Positions 27,460 through 36,173 of a DNA stretch of 64,000 nucleotides are shown one piece after another (the first letter of the stretch is position 1; every line of letters starts with the position of its first letter). The DNA is from Bacteroides clarus YIT 12056. GTDB taxonomy: Bacteria; Bacteroidota; Bacteroidia; Bacteroidales; Bacteroidaceae. The notes beneath the pieces were generated by a model. The model did not search any database. It was not told the origin of the DNA and worked only from the letters and a program-made list of their open reading frames with translations. The stretch lies in contig NZ_FQWK01000001.1 in the NCBI RefSeq assembly GCF_900129655.1, forward strand, positions 1 to 64,000, written 5' to 3'. The translations under genes were made by a program, and so were the position numbers.

Positions 27460-27524
27460 ATCCCCTCTTTTCCTTCTTTTGTTCTCCAGGTTGGTTGGAC
27501 GGAAAGGGAGAGAGGGGATTTTTT
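27460..27524 (+). terminator. Terminator of the nucleotidyltransferase gene
   Basis: ATCCCCTCTTTTCC near 27460-27473 pairs with GGAAAGGGAGAGAGGGGAT at 27501-27519 with one bulged segment, and a T-run follows to 27524. The loop is about 27 nt. Confidence 0.75.
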
Positions 27525-27796
27525 GTAAAGGTTTATGAGTTGTAAGAGGGTTTTGTAACTAATTGATTATCAGTTTGATTTATAAAGCGTGATTAAGTAT
27601 GGGACTGAGCCTGTCTCAGTATACGACTGAGGTACCCTGAGTATGGGACTGAGCTTGCCTCAAAATACATCTGAATGCGATAAACATCGCATTGTAACTA
27701 TAAAATCCTCGACAGACCGTTCGCCATATCATTTGATACGTCATATAGCAAGTATTGAAATTTAAATGAATGTAGTTGTATGCTTTGAATACACGA
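27525..27796. other. Intergenic region with a 22-bp repeat array
   Basis: The 432-nt gap between the nucleotidyltransferase and ABC-F genes begins with a terminator and ends with a promoter. Between them lie AT-rich sequence and the tandem array at 27597-27684, described separately. I see no gene here. Confidence 0.5.
27597..27684. repeat. 22-bp tandem repeat array (three copies plus a degenerate fourth)
   Basis: Units begin at 27597, 27619 and 27641, exactly 22 bp apart, each opening with GTAT and containing GACTGAG. Copies one and three differ at only two positions. A decayed fourth unit starts at 27663. Within copy one, ACTGAG and CTCAGT form inverted arms around 5 nt. It has the same period and similar arm layout as the unrelated-sequence array at 50978-51153. 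Confidence 0.75.
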
Positions 27797-27830
27797 TTGC
27801 GTGAGAATAAAAATAATATCGCTACCTTTG
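27797..27830 (+). promoter_or_regulatory. Promoter of the ABC-F gene
   Basis: TTGC at 27797-27800 and TACCTTTG at 27823-27830 are 22 nt apart, close to the Bacteroides -33/-7 layout, 29 nt before the ATG at 27860. Confidence 0.7.
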
Positions 27831-27859
27831 CAGCCTTAAACGATTAATTCATTGACACT

Positions 27860-29827
27860 ATGATATCTGTAGAAGGACTGAAGGTGGAATTTAACGCTAC
27901 CCCTCTGTTCGAAGACGTTTCTTATGTTATTAATAAGAAAGACCGCATAGCTCTTGTCGGTAAGAATGGGGCGGGTAAGTCCACCATGCTCAAAATATTG
28001 GCCGGCATTCAGCAACCCGCTTCCGGTGTTGTGGCCGTTCCCCGTGAATGTACGATCGGGTACTTGCCTCAGGTGATGATACTCAGTGATGAGCGTACCG
28101 TCATGCAAGAGGCGGAACTTGCTTTTGAGCATATCTTTGAGATGCAGGCTGATATAGAGCGTATGAACCGGCAGTTGGCCGAACGCACCGATTATGACAG
28201 TGAAGATTATCAGAAATTGATAGACCGTTTTACCCATGAAAACGAGCGTTTTCTGATGATGGGCGGTACAAACTATCGTGCCGAAATAGAACGTACCCTT
28301 CAGGGACTGGGCTTTAGCCGCGAGGATTTTGACCGTTCTACGAGTGAGTTCTCCGGTGGTTGGCGTATGCGTATCGAGCTTGCCAAGTTGTTGCTTCGCC
28401 GTCCGGATGTGTTGCTGCTTGATGAGCCTACGAACCATCTCGATATCGAGAGTATCCAGTGGTTGGAAAACTTCCTCTCCACCCGTGCCAACGCAGTGGT
28501 GCTTGTCAGTCACGACCGCGCTTTTCTGAATAATGTCACTACCCGTACGATTGAAATAACTTGCGGGCGTATCTATGATTATAAAGTGAAGTACGATGAG
28601 TTTGTGGTACTCCGTAAGGAACGCCGAGAACAGCAGCTTCGTGCTTACGAAAACCAGCAAAAACAGATACAGGATACGGAAGACTTTATCGAGCGTTTCC
28701 GCTATAAGGCCACTAAGGCTGTACAGGTACAGAGCCGTATCAAACAACTGGAGAAGATAGAGCGCATCGAAGTGGACGAAGAGGATAATTCTTCTTTACG
28801 GTTGAAGTTTGTGTGCAGCAGCCGTAGCGGTAACTATCCCGTTATCTGTGAAAATGTTGCCAAAGCGTACGGAAGCCATGTCATATTTCACGATGTAAAT
28901 CTCACTATTAACCGCGGTGAGAAAGTGGCTTTTGTCGGCAAAAACGGCGAAGGTAAGTCCACACTCGTAAAGTGCATCATGGATGAGATTACGGATTATA
29001 CCGGGAAGCTTACTTTGGGGCACAATGTGCAGATTGGTTATTTCGCGCAGAATCAGGCGCAACTGCTGGATGAAAACCTGACGGTTTTCGATACCATCGA
29101 CCGGGTGGCGGTGGGAGATATCCGGCTGAAGATACGCGATATTTTAGGAGCATTCATGTTTGGCGGAGAGGCTTCGGACAAGAAGGTAAAAGTCCTTTCC
29201 GGTGGGGAACGTACCCGTCTCGCCATGATTAAGCTGTTGCTGGAACCTGTGAATTTCCTGATTCTCGACGAACCGACGAATCATCTTGATATGCGTTCGA
29301 AAGATGTACTGAAGGAGGCCATCCGTGATTTTGACGGTACGGTGATAATTGTCAGCCATGACCGTGACTTTTTGGATGGACTTGCGACTAAAGTATATGA
29401 GTTCGGTGGCGGGTTGGTGAAAGAACACCTTGGCGGTATCTATGATTTCTTGCAGAAAAAGCAGATAGAGAGCTTGAACGATTTGCAGAAGTCTCCTTCA
29501 TTATCTGCTTCACCGGCTGCGGGGAAAGCGGCTGCCGGCGGTAATGCTGAAGCAGCGCAACCTTCTGCCGCGAAGCTTTCTTACGAGGAACAAAAAGAGT
29601 TCAATAAGAAGCTCAAAAAACTGGAACGTCGTGTAGCGGATTGTGAAGCGGAGATAGAGCAGACGGAGGCGGCTATTGCTATTCTGGAAGCTAAAATGGC
29701 TACACCGGAAGGTGCTTCGGATATGACGCTTTACGAACAGCACCAGAAACTGAAAGCCCAGTTAGACCGTGTAATGGAAGAATGGGATTCTGCTTCCTGT
29801 GAACTGGAGGAGATGAAAAAGGAGTGA
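27860..29827 (+). CDS. ABC-F family ATPase
   Basis: Soluble tandem ABC ATPase of 655 residues without membrane domains, of the ABC-F group that acts on ribosomes (EttA/Uup-like). The two nucleotide-binding domains show Walker A GKNGAGKST and GKNGEGKST, signatures SGGWRMRIELA and SGGERTRLAM, and Walker B LLLDEPTNHLD and LILDEPTNHLD. The P-site tRNA interaction linker between them is charged (RKERREQQLRAYENQQK, about 252-268). The C-terminus is an Ala-rich linker and a coiled coil (about 575-655), the Uup-like arrangement. It is probably a housekeeping translation factor; a drug-resistance role cannot be excluded. Confidence 0.93.
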   Translation: MISVEGLKVEFNATPLFEDVSYVINKKDRIALVGKNGAGKSTMLKILAGIQQPASGVVAVPRECTIGYLPQVMILSDERTVMQEAELAFEHIFEMQADIERMNRQLAERTDYDSEDYQKLIDRFTHENERFLMMGGTNYRAEIERTLQGLGFSREDFDRSTSEFSGGWRMRIELAKLLLRRPDVLLLDEPTNHLDIESIQWLENFLSTRANAVVLVSHDRAFLNNVTTRTIEITCGRIYDYKVKYDEFVVLRKERREQQLRAYENQQKQIQDTEDFIERFRYKATKAVQVQSRIKQLEKIERIEVDEEDNSSLRLKFVCSSRSGNYPVICENVAKAYGSHVIFHDVNLTINRGEKVAFVGKNGEGKSTLVKCIMDEITDYTGKLTLGHNVQIGYFAQNQAQLLDENLTVFDTIDRVAVGDIRLKIRDILGAFMFGGEASDKKVKVLSGGERTRLAMIKLLLEPVNFLILDEPTNHLDMRSKDVLKEAIRDFDGTVIIVSHDRDFLDGLATKVYEFGGGLVKEHLGGIYDFLQKKQIESLNDLQKSPSLSASPAAGKAAAGGNAEAAQPSAAKLSYEEQKEFNKKLKKLERRVADCEAEIEQTEAAIAILEAKMATPEGASDMTLYEQHQKLKAQLDRVMEEWDSASCELEEMKKE

Positions 29828-29856
29828 TAACGTAATAACATTTATTTTATATAAGT

Positions 29857-31893
29857 ATGAGAGTATTTCATTTTTTACCCATTGCAGCATTTTGCCTGAT
29901 GGCAGGTGCTTGCGGTACTGGCAAGAACCAGGCTGAACTTACGGCCGGCATTCATCTTGCCGATCTTGACACAACGGCTTTGCCCGGAACAGATTTCTAC
30001 CAATACGCTTGCGGCGGTTGGATGAAGAACAATCCGATTCCTGCCGAGTACTCACAGTATGGCTCTTTTACCATTCTTGCGGAAAATAACCGTAAGCAGA
30101 TTCAGGGGCTTATCGAAGAACTGGCTGCCACTCAGCATGAAGCCGGAAGTGTAGCGCAGAAAGTCGGTGATTTGTACAAAATCGTAATGGACAGTGTGAA
30201 GCTGAATAAGGATGGTATAACTCCTATTAAGGCTGAACTCGACAGGCTGGGGGCTTTAAAAGACAAAAAAGAACTTTATGCCTTGTTGGGCGAGATGCAG
30301 AAGAAAGGTATTGTTTCCTATAACGTTCTGTATGTAGGGGCGGATGAAATGAATAGTAGCATGAATGCTGTACAGACCTATCAAACGGGTCTGAGTATGG
30401 GTGAGCGTGAATACTATTTGGAAAATGATGCGGCTACCGCTAAGATTCGTGACGCTTTCCGTACGCACGTACAGAAGATGTATCAGTTGGCAGGTTTCGA
30501 TGAGGCTACTGCCCAAAAAGGTGTGGATGTCGTGATGGATGTGGAAACACGTCTTGCCAAGGCTTTCCGTTCGCGTACGGAGTTGCGTGACCCGCATGCC
30601 AATTACAATAAAATGAGCATGGAAGAGTTGAAGAAAGCTTATCCTACCTTCGATTGGGACGCTTATCTTTCTGCTCTGGATTTGAAAGATGTGAAGGAAA
30701 TTATCGTTGGCCAGCCTGCTTCTTTGAAAGCCGCCGCCGATATTCTGGATACTCTGCCTGTTGACGAACAAGGGCTCTACTTGCAATGGAGATTGATTGA
30801 CGCCGCCGCAGGTACTTTGAATGATGCCATGGCGGAGCAGAATTTCGATTTCTACCAACGTACGATGAGTGGCACACAAGAGATGCAACCCCGTTGGAAG
30901 AGAGCTGTCGGTACTGTAAGTTCCGCTTTGGGTGAAGCCGTAGGCCAGATGTATGTAGAGAAATATTTCCCTGCCGCTGCCAAAGCACGTATGGTGACTT
31001 TAGTGAAGAATTTGCAGGAAAGCTTGGGTGAGCGCATCAAAAACCTTGCTTGGATGGGTGATTCTACAAAGGTAAAGGCGTTGGAAAAACTGGCTACTTT
31101 CCATGTGAAAATAGGTTATCCTGATACCTGGAAGGATTATTCTACACTGGAAATCAAAGATGATTCATATTGGGCGAACATGGAGCGTGCCAATGAATGG
31201 AGTCATGCGGAGATGGTGGCTAAAGCCGGCAAACCGGTGGATAAAGACGAATGGCTGATGACCCCGCAAACAGTGAACGCCTATTATAATCCTACAACGA
31301 ATGAAATCTGCTTCCCTGCCGGTATTTTGCAATATCCGTTCTTCGATATGAATGCGGATGACGCTTTCAACTATGGTGCCATCGGAGTGGTGATCGGTCA
31401 TGAAATGACTCATGGATTCGACGACCAGGGACGCCAATATGACAAGGACGGAAACTTGAAAGACTGGTGGACTGAAGAGGATTCCAAACGTTTCGACGAA
31501 CGTGCCCAGGTTATGGTGAATGTATTCGACAGCATTGAAGTCGCTCCGGGTGTGTATGGCAATGGCCGTATGACTTTGGGAGAGAATATTGCCGACCATG
31601 GCGGCTTGCAGGTTTCTTATCAGGCATTCAAGAAAGCTACGGCCGCTAATCCGCTGCCTGTAATGGACGGTTTCACTCCCGAACAACGTTTCTTCCTTGC
31701 CTACGCGGGCGTATGGGGAAACAATATCCGTCCGGAAGAAGTGCTGAACCGTACTAAGAGCGATGTGCATGCTTTGGGTAAATGGCGTGTAAACGGCGCT
31801 TTGCCGCAAATAGGCGCTTGGTATGAAGCTTTCAATGTGACGGAAAATGATCCGATGTTTGTACCGGTAGAAAAACGGGTTTCCATCTGGTAA
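29857..31893 (+). CDS. M13 family zinc metallopeptidase (neprilysin/PepO type)
   Basis: Exported endopeptidase of 678 residues. The N-terminus looks like a lipoprotein signal with the lipobox MAGAC at about residue 19. The N-terminal M13 domain is recognised by TDFYQYACGGWMKNNPIP. The catalytic domain has the zinc motif HEMTH (His515, Glu516, His519) in VIGHEMTHGFDDQG and the third ligand Glu576 in GENIADHGG. It ends with VEKRVSIW, close to the usual C-terminal Trp of the family. Located on the periplasmic side, it would trim peptides. A terminator follows. Confidence 0.94.
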   Translation: MRVFHFLPIAAFCLMAGACGTGKNQAELTAGIHLADLDTTALPGTDFYQYACGGWMKNNPIPAEYSQYGSFTILAENNRKQIQGLIEELAATQHEAGSVAQKVGDLYKIVMDSVKLNKDGITPIKAELDRLGALKDKKELYALLGEMQKKGIVSYNVLYVGADEMNSSMNAVQTYQTGLSMGEREYYLENDAATAKIRDAFRTHVQKMYQLAGFDEATAQKGVDVVMDVETRLAKAFRSRTELRDPHANYNKMSMEELKKAYPTFDWDAYLSALDLKDVKEIIVGQPASLKAAADILDTLPVDEQGLYLQWRLIDAAAGTLNDAMAEQNFDFYQRTMSGTQEMQPRWKRAVGTVSSALGEAVGQMYVEKYFPAAAKARMVTLVKNLQESLGERIKNLAWMGDSTKVKALEKLATFHVKIGYPDTWKDYSTLEIKDDSYWANMERANEWSHAEMVAKAGKPVDKDEWLMTPQTVNAYYNPTTNEICFPAGILQYPFFDMNADDAFNYGAIGVVIGHEMTHGFDDQGRQYDKDGNLKDWWTEEDSKRFDERAQVMVNVFDSIEVAPGVYGNGRMTLGENIADHGGLQVSYQAFKKATAANPLPVMDGFTPEQRFFLAYAGVWGNNIRPEEVLNRTKSDVHALGKWRVNGALPQIGAWYEAFNVTENDPMFVPVEKRVSIW

Positions 31894-31918
31894 CAGACCG
31901 GTTGCCATAAAAGATTTC

Positions 31919-31964
31919 AGTCCCGCTGGAGAGGTATGGATGCCTTTTCAGCGGGGCTTTTTTT
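31919..31964 (+). terminator. Terminator of the M13 peptidase gene
   Basis: AGTCCCGCTG at 31919-31928 pairs with CAGCGGGGCT at 31949-31958 (one G-T pair), followed by a run of T. Confidence 0.85.
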
Positions 31965-32062
31965 ATGTCATTGTGCGAAGGTGCCGGATTTAATAATAAC
32001 TTCCTTTTTTAATTATACCTAATTTATTGTGTATGAATGTATGTATGAATAAACAAAATTCG

Positions 32063-32070
32063 TAACTTTG
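32063..32070 (+). promoter_or_regulatory. Promoter -7 element of purH
   Basis: TAACTTTG matches TAnnTTTG, 45 nt before the purH ATG. No purine-type riboswitch is evident in the short leader. Confidence 0.65.
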
Positions 32071-32115
32071 CACATCAAATAGTAAAATGTACGCATTACT
32101 TTAATACGCAAATCC

Positions 32116-33639
32116 ATGTCTGAAACTAAAAGAATCAAAACAGCTCTGGTATCCGTTTACCATAAAGAAGGTTTGGACGAAATCATTACCAAACTGCATG
32201 AAGAAGGTGTAGAGTTCCTGTCAACCGGTGGAACCCGTCAATTTATCGAATCTTTGGGCTATCCCTGCAAGGCGGTGGAAGACCTTACCACATACCCTTC
32301 CATTCTGGGTGGACGTGTAAAGACTTTGCATCCGAAGATATTCGGAGGTATCCTTTGCCGCCGCGGACTGGAACAAGACATGCAGCAAATAGAAAAATAT
32401 GAAATACCCGAAATAGACCTCGTAATCGTAGACTTGTATCCGTTTGAAGCGACTGTTGCAAGCGGTGCCGAAGAACCGGCTATTATCGAGAAGATCGATA
32501 TAGGCGGTATCTCATTGATTCGTGCCGCAGCCAAGAATTACAATGACGTTGTTATCGTTGCTTCCCAAGCCCAGTACCAGCCGCTTCGCGATATACTGAT
32601 GGAGCATGGCGCCACTACTTCGCTCGAAGAACGCCGTTGGTTTGCTAAGGAAGCCTTTGCCGTATCTTCTCATTACGATTCGGCTATCTTCAACTATTTC
32701 GATGGTGAAGAAGGGTCTGCTTTCCGTCAATCCGCCAATAACCAGAAGACTTTGCGCTATGGTGAAAACCCGCATCAGAAAGGTTATTTCTATGGAAATA
32801 TCGATGCCATGTTCGACCAGATTCACGGTAAGGAAATCTCTTATAACAACTTGCTCGATATCAATGCCGCCGTTGATTTGATTGATGAATTTACGGATAC
32901 GACCTTCGCTATCCTGAAGCATAACAATGCCTGCGGCTTGGCTTCACGTTCTACTGTACTGGAAGCATGGAACGATGCGCTTGCAGGTGATCCCGTATCT
33001 GCATTCGGCGGTGTGCTCATCACAAATGCCGTGATTGACAAGGCGGCTGCCGAAGAAATCAACAAGATATTCTTTGAAGTTATCATAGCTCCCGATTATG
33101 ACGTGGATGCACTGGAAATTCTCGGTCAGAAGAAGAACCGTATAATTCTGGTTCGCAAGCAGGCTGCTCTGCCTAAGAAACAGTTCCGCTCTTTGTTGAA
33201 TGGCGTTTTGGTTCAAGACCGTGACTTGAAGATCGAGACTTCCGAAGACTTGAAAACTGTGACGACCAAAGCTCCGACTGCACAGGAAATCGAAGATATG
33301 CTTTTCGCGAACAAGATAGTGAAGAACAGCAAGTCCAACGCTATTGTATTGGCTAAAGGCAAACAGTTGTTGGCAAGCGGTGTAGGTCAGACCAGCCGTG
33401 TGGACGCCTTGAAACAGGCCATTGAGAAGGCCAAGAACTTCGGCTTCGACTTGAACGGCGCCGTAATGGCGAGCGATGCTTTCTTCCCCTTCCCCGATTG
33501 CGTGGAAATTGCAGGTAATGAAGGCGTTAAGGCTGTAATTCAGCCGGGCGGAAGCATCAAGGATGAACTCTCGTTTGATTATTGCAACGAACATGACATT
33601 GCAATGGTGATAACAGGGTTCCGTCACTTTAAACACTAA
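32116..33639 (+). CDS. purH: Bifunctional AICAR transformylase/IMP cyclohydrolase
   Basis: Catalyses the last two steps of IMP synthesis: formylation of AICAR with 10-formyl-THF, and ring closure. The 507-residue length is normal. The N-terminal MGS-like cyclohydrolase domain contains STGGTRQFIE (about 37-46) and GGRVKTLHPKIFGGIL. The transformylase domain contains the LRYGENPHQKGYFYG segment and the catalytic Lys-His pair within LKHNNACGLA. It ends in the conserved MVITGFRHFKH. It is monocistronic; a stem-loop repeat separates it from mreB. Confidence 0.97.
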   Translation: MSETKRIKTALVSVYHKEGLDEIITKLHEEGVEFLSTGGTRQFIESLGYPCKAVEDLTTYPSILGGRVKTLHPKIFGGILCRRGLEQDMQQIEKYEIPEIDLVIVDLYPFEATVASGAEEPAIIEKIDIGGISLIRAAAKNYNDVVIVASQAQYQPLRDILMEHGATTSLEERRWFAKEAFAVSSHYDSAIFNYFDGEEGSAFRQSANNQKTLRYGENPHQKGYFYGNIDAMFDQIHGKEISYNNLLDINAAVDLIDEFTDTTFAILKHNNACGLASRSTVLEAWNDALAGDPVSAFGGVLITNAVIDKAAAEEINKIFFEVIIAPDYDVDALEILGQKKNRIILVRKQAALPKKQFRSLLNGVLVQDRDLKIETSEDLKTVTTKAPTAQEIEDMLFANKIVKNSKSNAIVLAKGKQLLASGVGQTSRVDALKQAIEKAKNFGFDLNGAVMASDAFFPFPDCVEIAGNEGVKAVIQPGGSIKDELSFDYCNEHDIAMVITGFRHFKH

Positions 33640-33650
33640 TATTAATGATG

Positions 33651-33731
33651 AATGAAGAACTAAGAATGAGGAATTGGCTGCGCTGTCTTTGCTTGCGTTG
33701 GTATTCCGCATAGTATTCTTAATTCTTCATT
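33651..33731. repeat. Dispersed AT-rich inverted repeat between purH and mreB
   Basis: A 17-nt arm at 33651-33667 (AATGAAGAACTAAGAAT) pairs with 33715-33731 at 16 of 17 positions around a 47-nt loop. The loop begins GAGGAATTGGCTGCGC, and a closely similar stretch lies inside the oxidoreductase gene at about 61140-61192. It looks like a dispersed repeat family rather than a simple terminator, because no T-run follows the stem directly. Confidence 0.6.
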
Positions 33732-33753
33732 CCTAATTTTTCATTTAAGAAAC

Positions 33754-34776
33754 ATGGGATTATTCTCTTTTACACAAGAAATAGCGATGGACCTTGGCAC
33801 TGCCAATACTATCATCACCACAAATGGCAAGATAGTAGTGGATGAGCCTTCGGTAGTAGCTTTGGACCGTCGTACGGACAAGATGATCGCCGTGGGTGAA
33901 AAGGCAAAGATGATGCACGAAAAGACCCACGAGAACATACGCACTATCCGTCCGCTTCGCGACGGTGTAATTGCCGACTTCTATGCTTGCGAGCAGATGA
34001 TACGCGGACTTATTAAAATGGTGAACAACCGCAATCGTCTGTTCTCTCCCTCGCTCCGTATGGTAATAGGCGTTCCTTCGGGAAGTACGGAAGTAGAGCT
34101 TCGTGCCGTGCGCGACTCTGCCGAACATGCCGGCGGACGCGACGTTTACCTGATATTTGAGCCGATGGCCGCCGCTATCGGTATCGGTATCGATGTGGAA
34201 GCGCCGGAGGGTAATATGATCGTGGATATAGGTGGCGGTTCTACGGAAATCGCCGTTATCTCATTGGGCGGTATTGTTTCCAATAACTCTATCCGTATTG
34301 CCGGTGACGATTTGACTGCCGATATTCAGGAGTACATGAGCCGCCAGCACAACGTGAAGGTCAGTGAGCGTATGGCGGAACGTATCAAGATTAATGTAGG
34401 CGCAGCCTTGACCGAATTGGGTGAGGATGCTCCCGAAGATTATATCGTTCATGGCCCGAACCGTATCACGGCGCTTCCTATGGAAGTACCCGTATGCTAT
34501 CAGGAAGTGGCGCACTGTCTGGAGAAGTCTATCTCTAAGATTGAGACCGCTATCTTGAGCGCATTGGAGAATACGCCGCCCGAATTGTATGCCGATATCG
34601 TGCACAACGGTATCTATCTGGCCGGTGGTGGTGCGCTGCTTCGCGGATTGGATAAACGTCTGACCGATAAAATTAACATACCGTTCCACATTGCGGAAGA
34701 CCCTTTGCATGCCGTTGCCAAAGGTACGGGCATTGCATTGAAGAATGTTGACCGCTTCTCATTCCTGATGAGATAG
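33754..34776 (+). CDS. mreB: Rod-shape actin homologue MreB
   Basis: Cytoskeletal ATPase that positions the lateral wall synthesis machinery. The 340-residue protein has the membrane-facing start GLFSFTQEIAMDLGTANT, the actin-fold phosphate loops (DLGTANTIIT and IVDIGGGSTEIAVIS) and the adenosine motif YLAGGGALLRGLD near 290-302. It is the first gene of a five-gene shape operon, with mreC starting 2 nt after its stop. Confidence 0.97.
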   Translation: MGLFSFTQEIAMDLGTANTIITTNGKIVVDEPSVVALDRRTDKMIAVGEKAKMMHEKTHENIRTIRPLRDGVIADFYACEQMIRGLIKMVNNRNRLFSPSLRMVIGVPSGSTEVELRAVRDSAEHAGGRDVYLIFEPMAAAIGIGIDVEAPEGNMIVDIGGGSTEIAVISLGGIVSNNSIRIAGDDLTADIQEYMSRQHNVKVSERMAERIKINVGAALTELGEDAPEDYIVHGPNRITALPMEVPVCYQEVAHCLEKSISKIETAILSALENTPPELYADIVHNGIYLAGGGALLRGLDKRLTDKINIPFHIAEDPLHAVAKGTGIALKNVDRFSFLMR

Positions 34777-34778
34777 GT

Positions 34779-35621
34779 ATGCGAAATTTACTGAACTTTC
34801 TTATTAAATACAATTACTGGTTCCTCTTTCTTCTGTTGGAGGTTACCAGTTTTGTTTTATTGTTCCGCTTCAATCATTATCAGCAGAGTGTGTATTTCAC
34901 CTCGGCAAACGGAGTGGCAGGGAAAGTTTATGAGATATCGGGAGGCATCAGTTCTTACTTCCATTTGAAATCGGTCAACGAGGATTTGCTCGACCGGAAT
35001 ATGTGGCTGGAACAACGGGTGGCTTTTCTTGAAAGAAGCCTGCAGGAACGAGGTCTGGACTCGGTAAAGTTATATAGCATGGCCCGTCTTGCTCCGGATG
35101 ATTACCGCATATTCAAGGCGAATGTCATTAAGAACAGCCTGAACAGGGCGGATAATTACATCACATTAGACCGTGGTTCGTCAGACAGCATTCGTCCGGA
35201 GATGGGTGTAGTGGATGCAAACGGGGTAGTAGGTATCGTGTATAAGACTTCTCCCCGCTATTCGCTGGTTATTCCGTTGCTGAACAGCAAGTCGAGCATC
35301 AGTTGCAAGATTGTGGGCAGTGATTATTTCGGCTATTTAAAGTGGGAAGGCGGAGATTCGCGTTTCGCCTATCTGAAAGATTTGCCTCGTCACGCGGAAT
35401 TTAACCTGGGTGATACGGTAGTGACAAGCGGTTACTCTACGGTGTTCCCCGAAGGGGTTATGGTAGGGACGGTCGATGATATGTCCGATTCTCATGACGG
35501 GCTGTCGTATCTGTTGAAGATAAAGCTGGCTACGGATTTCGGTAAAGTGAGCAATGTGCGTGTCATTTCGCGTAGCGGGCAGGAGGAACAGGACATGCTG
35601 GAAAAAGAAGGGGAAAAATGA
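34779..35621 (+). CDS. mreC: Rod-shape-determining protein MreC
   Basis: Bitopic inner-membrane protein of 280 residues that links MreB to the periplasmic PBP2. A single helix lies at about 12-30, followed by a dimerising coiled coil (about 65-95) and the MreC beta-barrel domain (about 110-270). The typical GVVDANGVVGIVYKTSPRYS region is split near 150-170. It overlaps mreD by 4 nt (ATGA). Confidence 0.95.
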   Translation: MRNLLNFLIKYNYWFLFLLLEVTSFVLLFRFNHYQQSVYFTSANGVAGKVYEISGGISSYFHLKSVNEDLLDRNMWLEQRVAFLERSLQERGLDSVKLYSMARLAPDDYRIFKANVIKNSLNRADNYITLDRGSSDSIRPEMGVVDANGVVGIVYKTSPRYSLVIPLLNSKSSISCKIVGSDYFGYLKWEGGDSRFAYLKDLPRHAEFNLGDTVVTSGYSTVFPEGVMVGTVDDMSDSHDGLSYLLKIKLATDFGKVSNVRVISRSGQEEQDMLEKEGEK

Positions 35622-36118
35622 TAATCAATTATTTGCATAAGATAGGGTGGTTTATCGGTTTGGTGTTATTGCAGGTGCTGATACTGAACAATGTGCATAT
35701 TGCCGGATATGCCACTCCGTTTTTATATATATATCTGATCTTGAAGTTTGAGTCGGATGTGCCCCGTAATGCATTGATGTTATGGGCTTTCTTTCTCGGG
35801 CTGGCGGTTGATGTCTTTTCCGATACTCCGGGAATGAATGCGGCGGCTACGGTGCTGTTGGCCTTTTTGCGTCCTACATTCTTACGTTTGTTCGTACCTC
35901 GCGATACGCTGGATACATTGGTTCCGGCAGTCCGTACAATGGGAATCTCTCCTTTTCTGAAATATTTGGTTGTCAGTGTCTTGGTACATCACGGGATGTT
36001 GCTTACCCTCGAATTCTTCTCCTTTGCCCACATCGGCACGTTGTTGTTGAGAATTGTAACAAGCGCTTTGCTGACTGTAACTTGTATAATGGCGGTAGAG
36101 GGTATACGGAAGAAGTAA
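35618..36118 (+). CDS. mreD: Rod-shape-determining protein MreD
   Basis: Small polytopic inner-membrane protein, 166 residues, with about five hydrophobic helices. Sequence conservation in MreD is low. Identity rests on size, hydropathy, the LGLAVDVFSDTPG motif near 67-79 and the position between mreC and PBP2 with a 4-nt overlap of mreC. It works with MreC and RodA in elongation. Confidence 0.92.
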   Translation: MIINYLHKIGWFIGLVLLQVLILNNVHIAGYATPFLYIYLILKFESDVPRNALMLWAFFLGLAVDVFSDTPGMNAAATVLLAFLRPTFLRLFVPRDTLDTLVPAVRTMGISPFLKYLVVSVLVHHGMLLTLEFFSFAHIGTLLLRIVTSALLTVTCIMAVEGIRKK

Positions 36119-36173
36119 AAAGAGGTTGCTTGGTTATGTGTATTCGTATTTATAACTCATAGGTCGCGATGGT

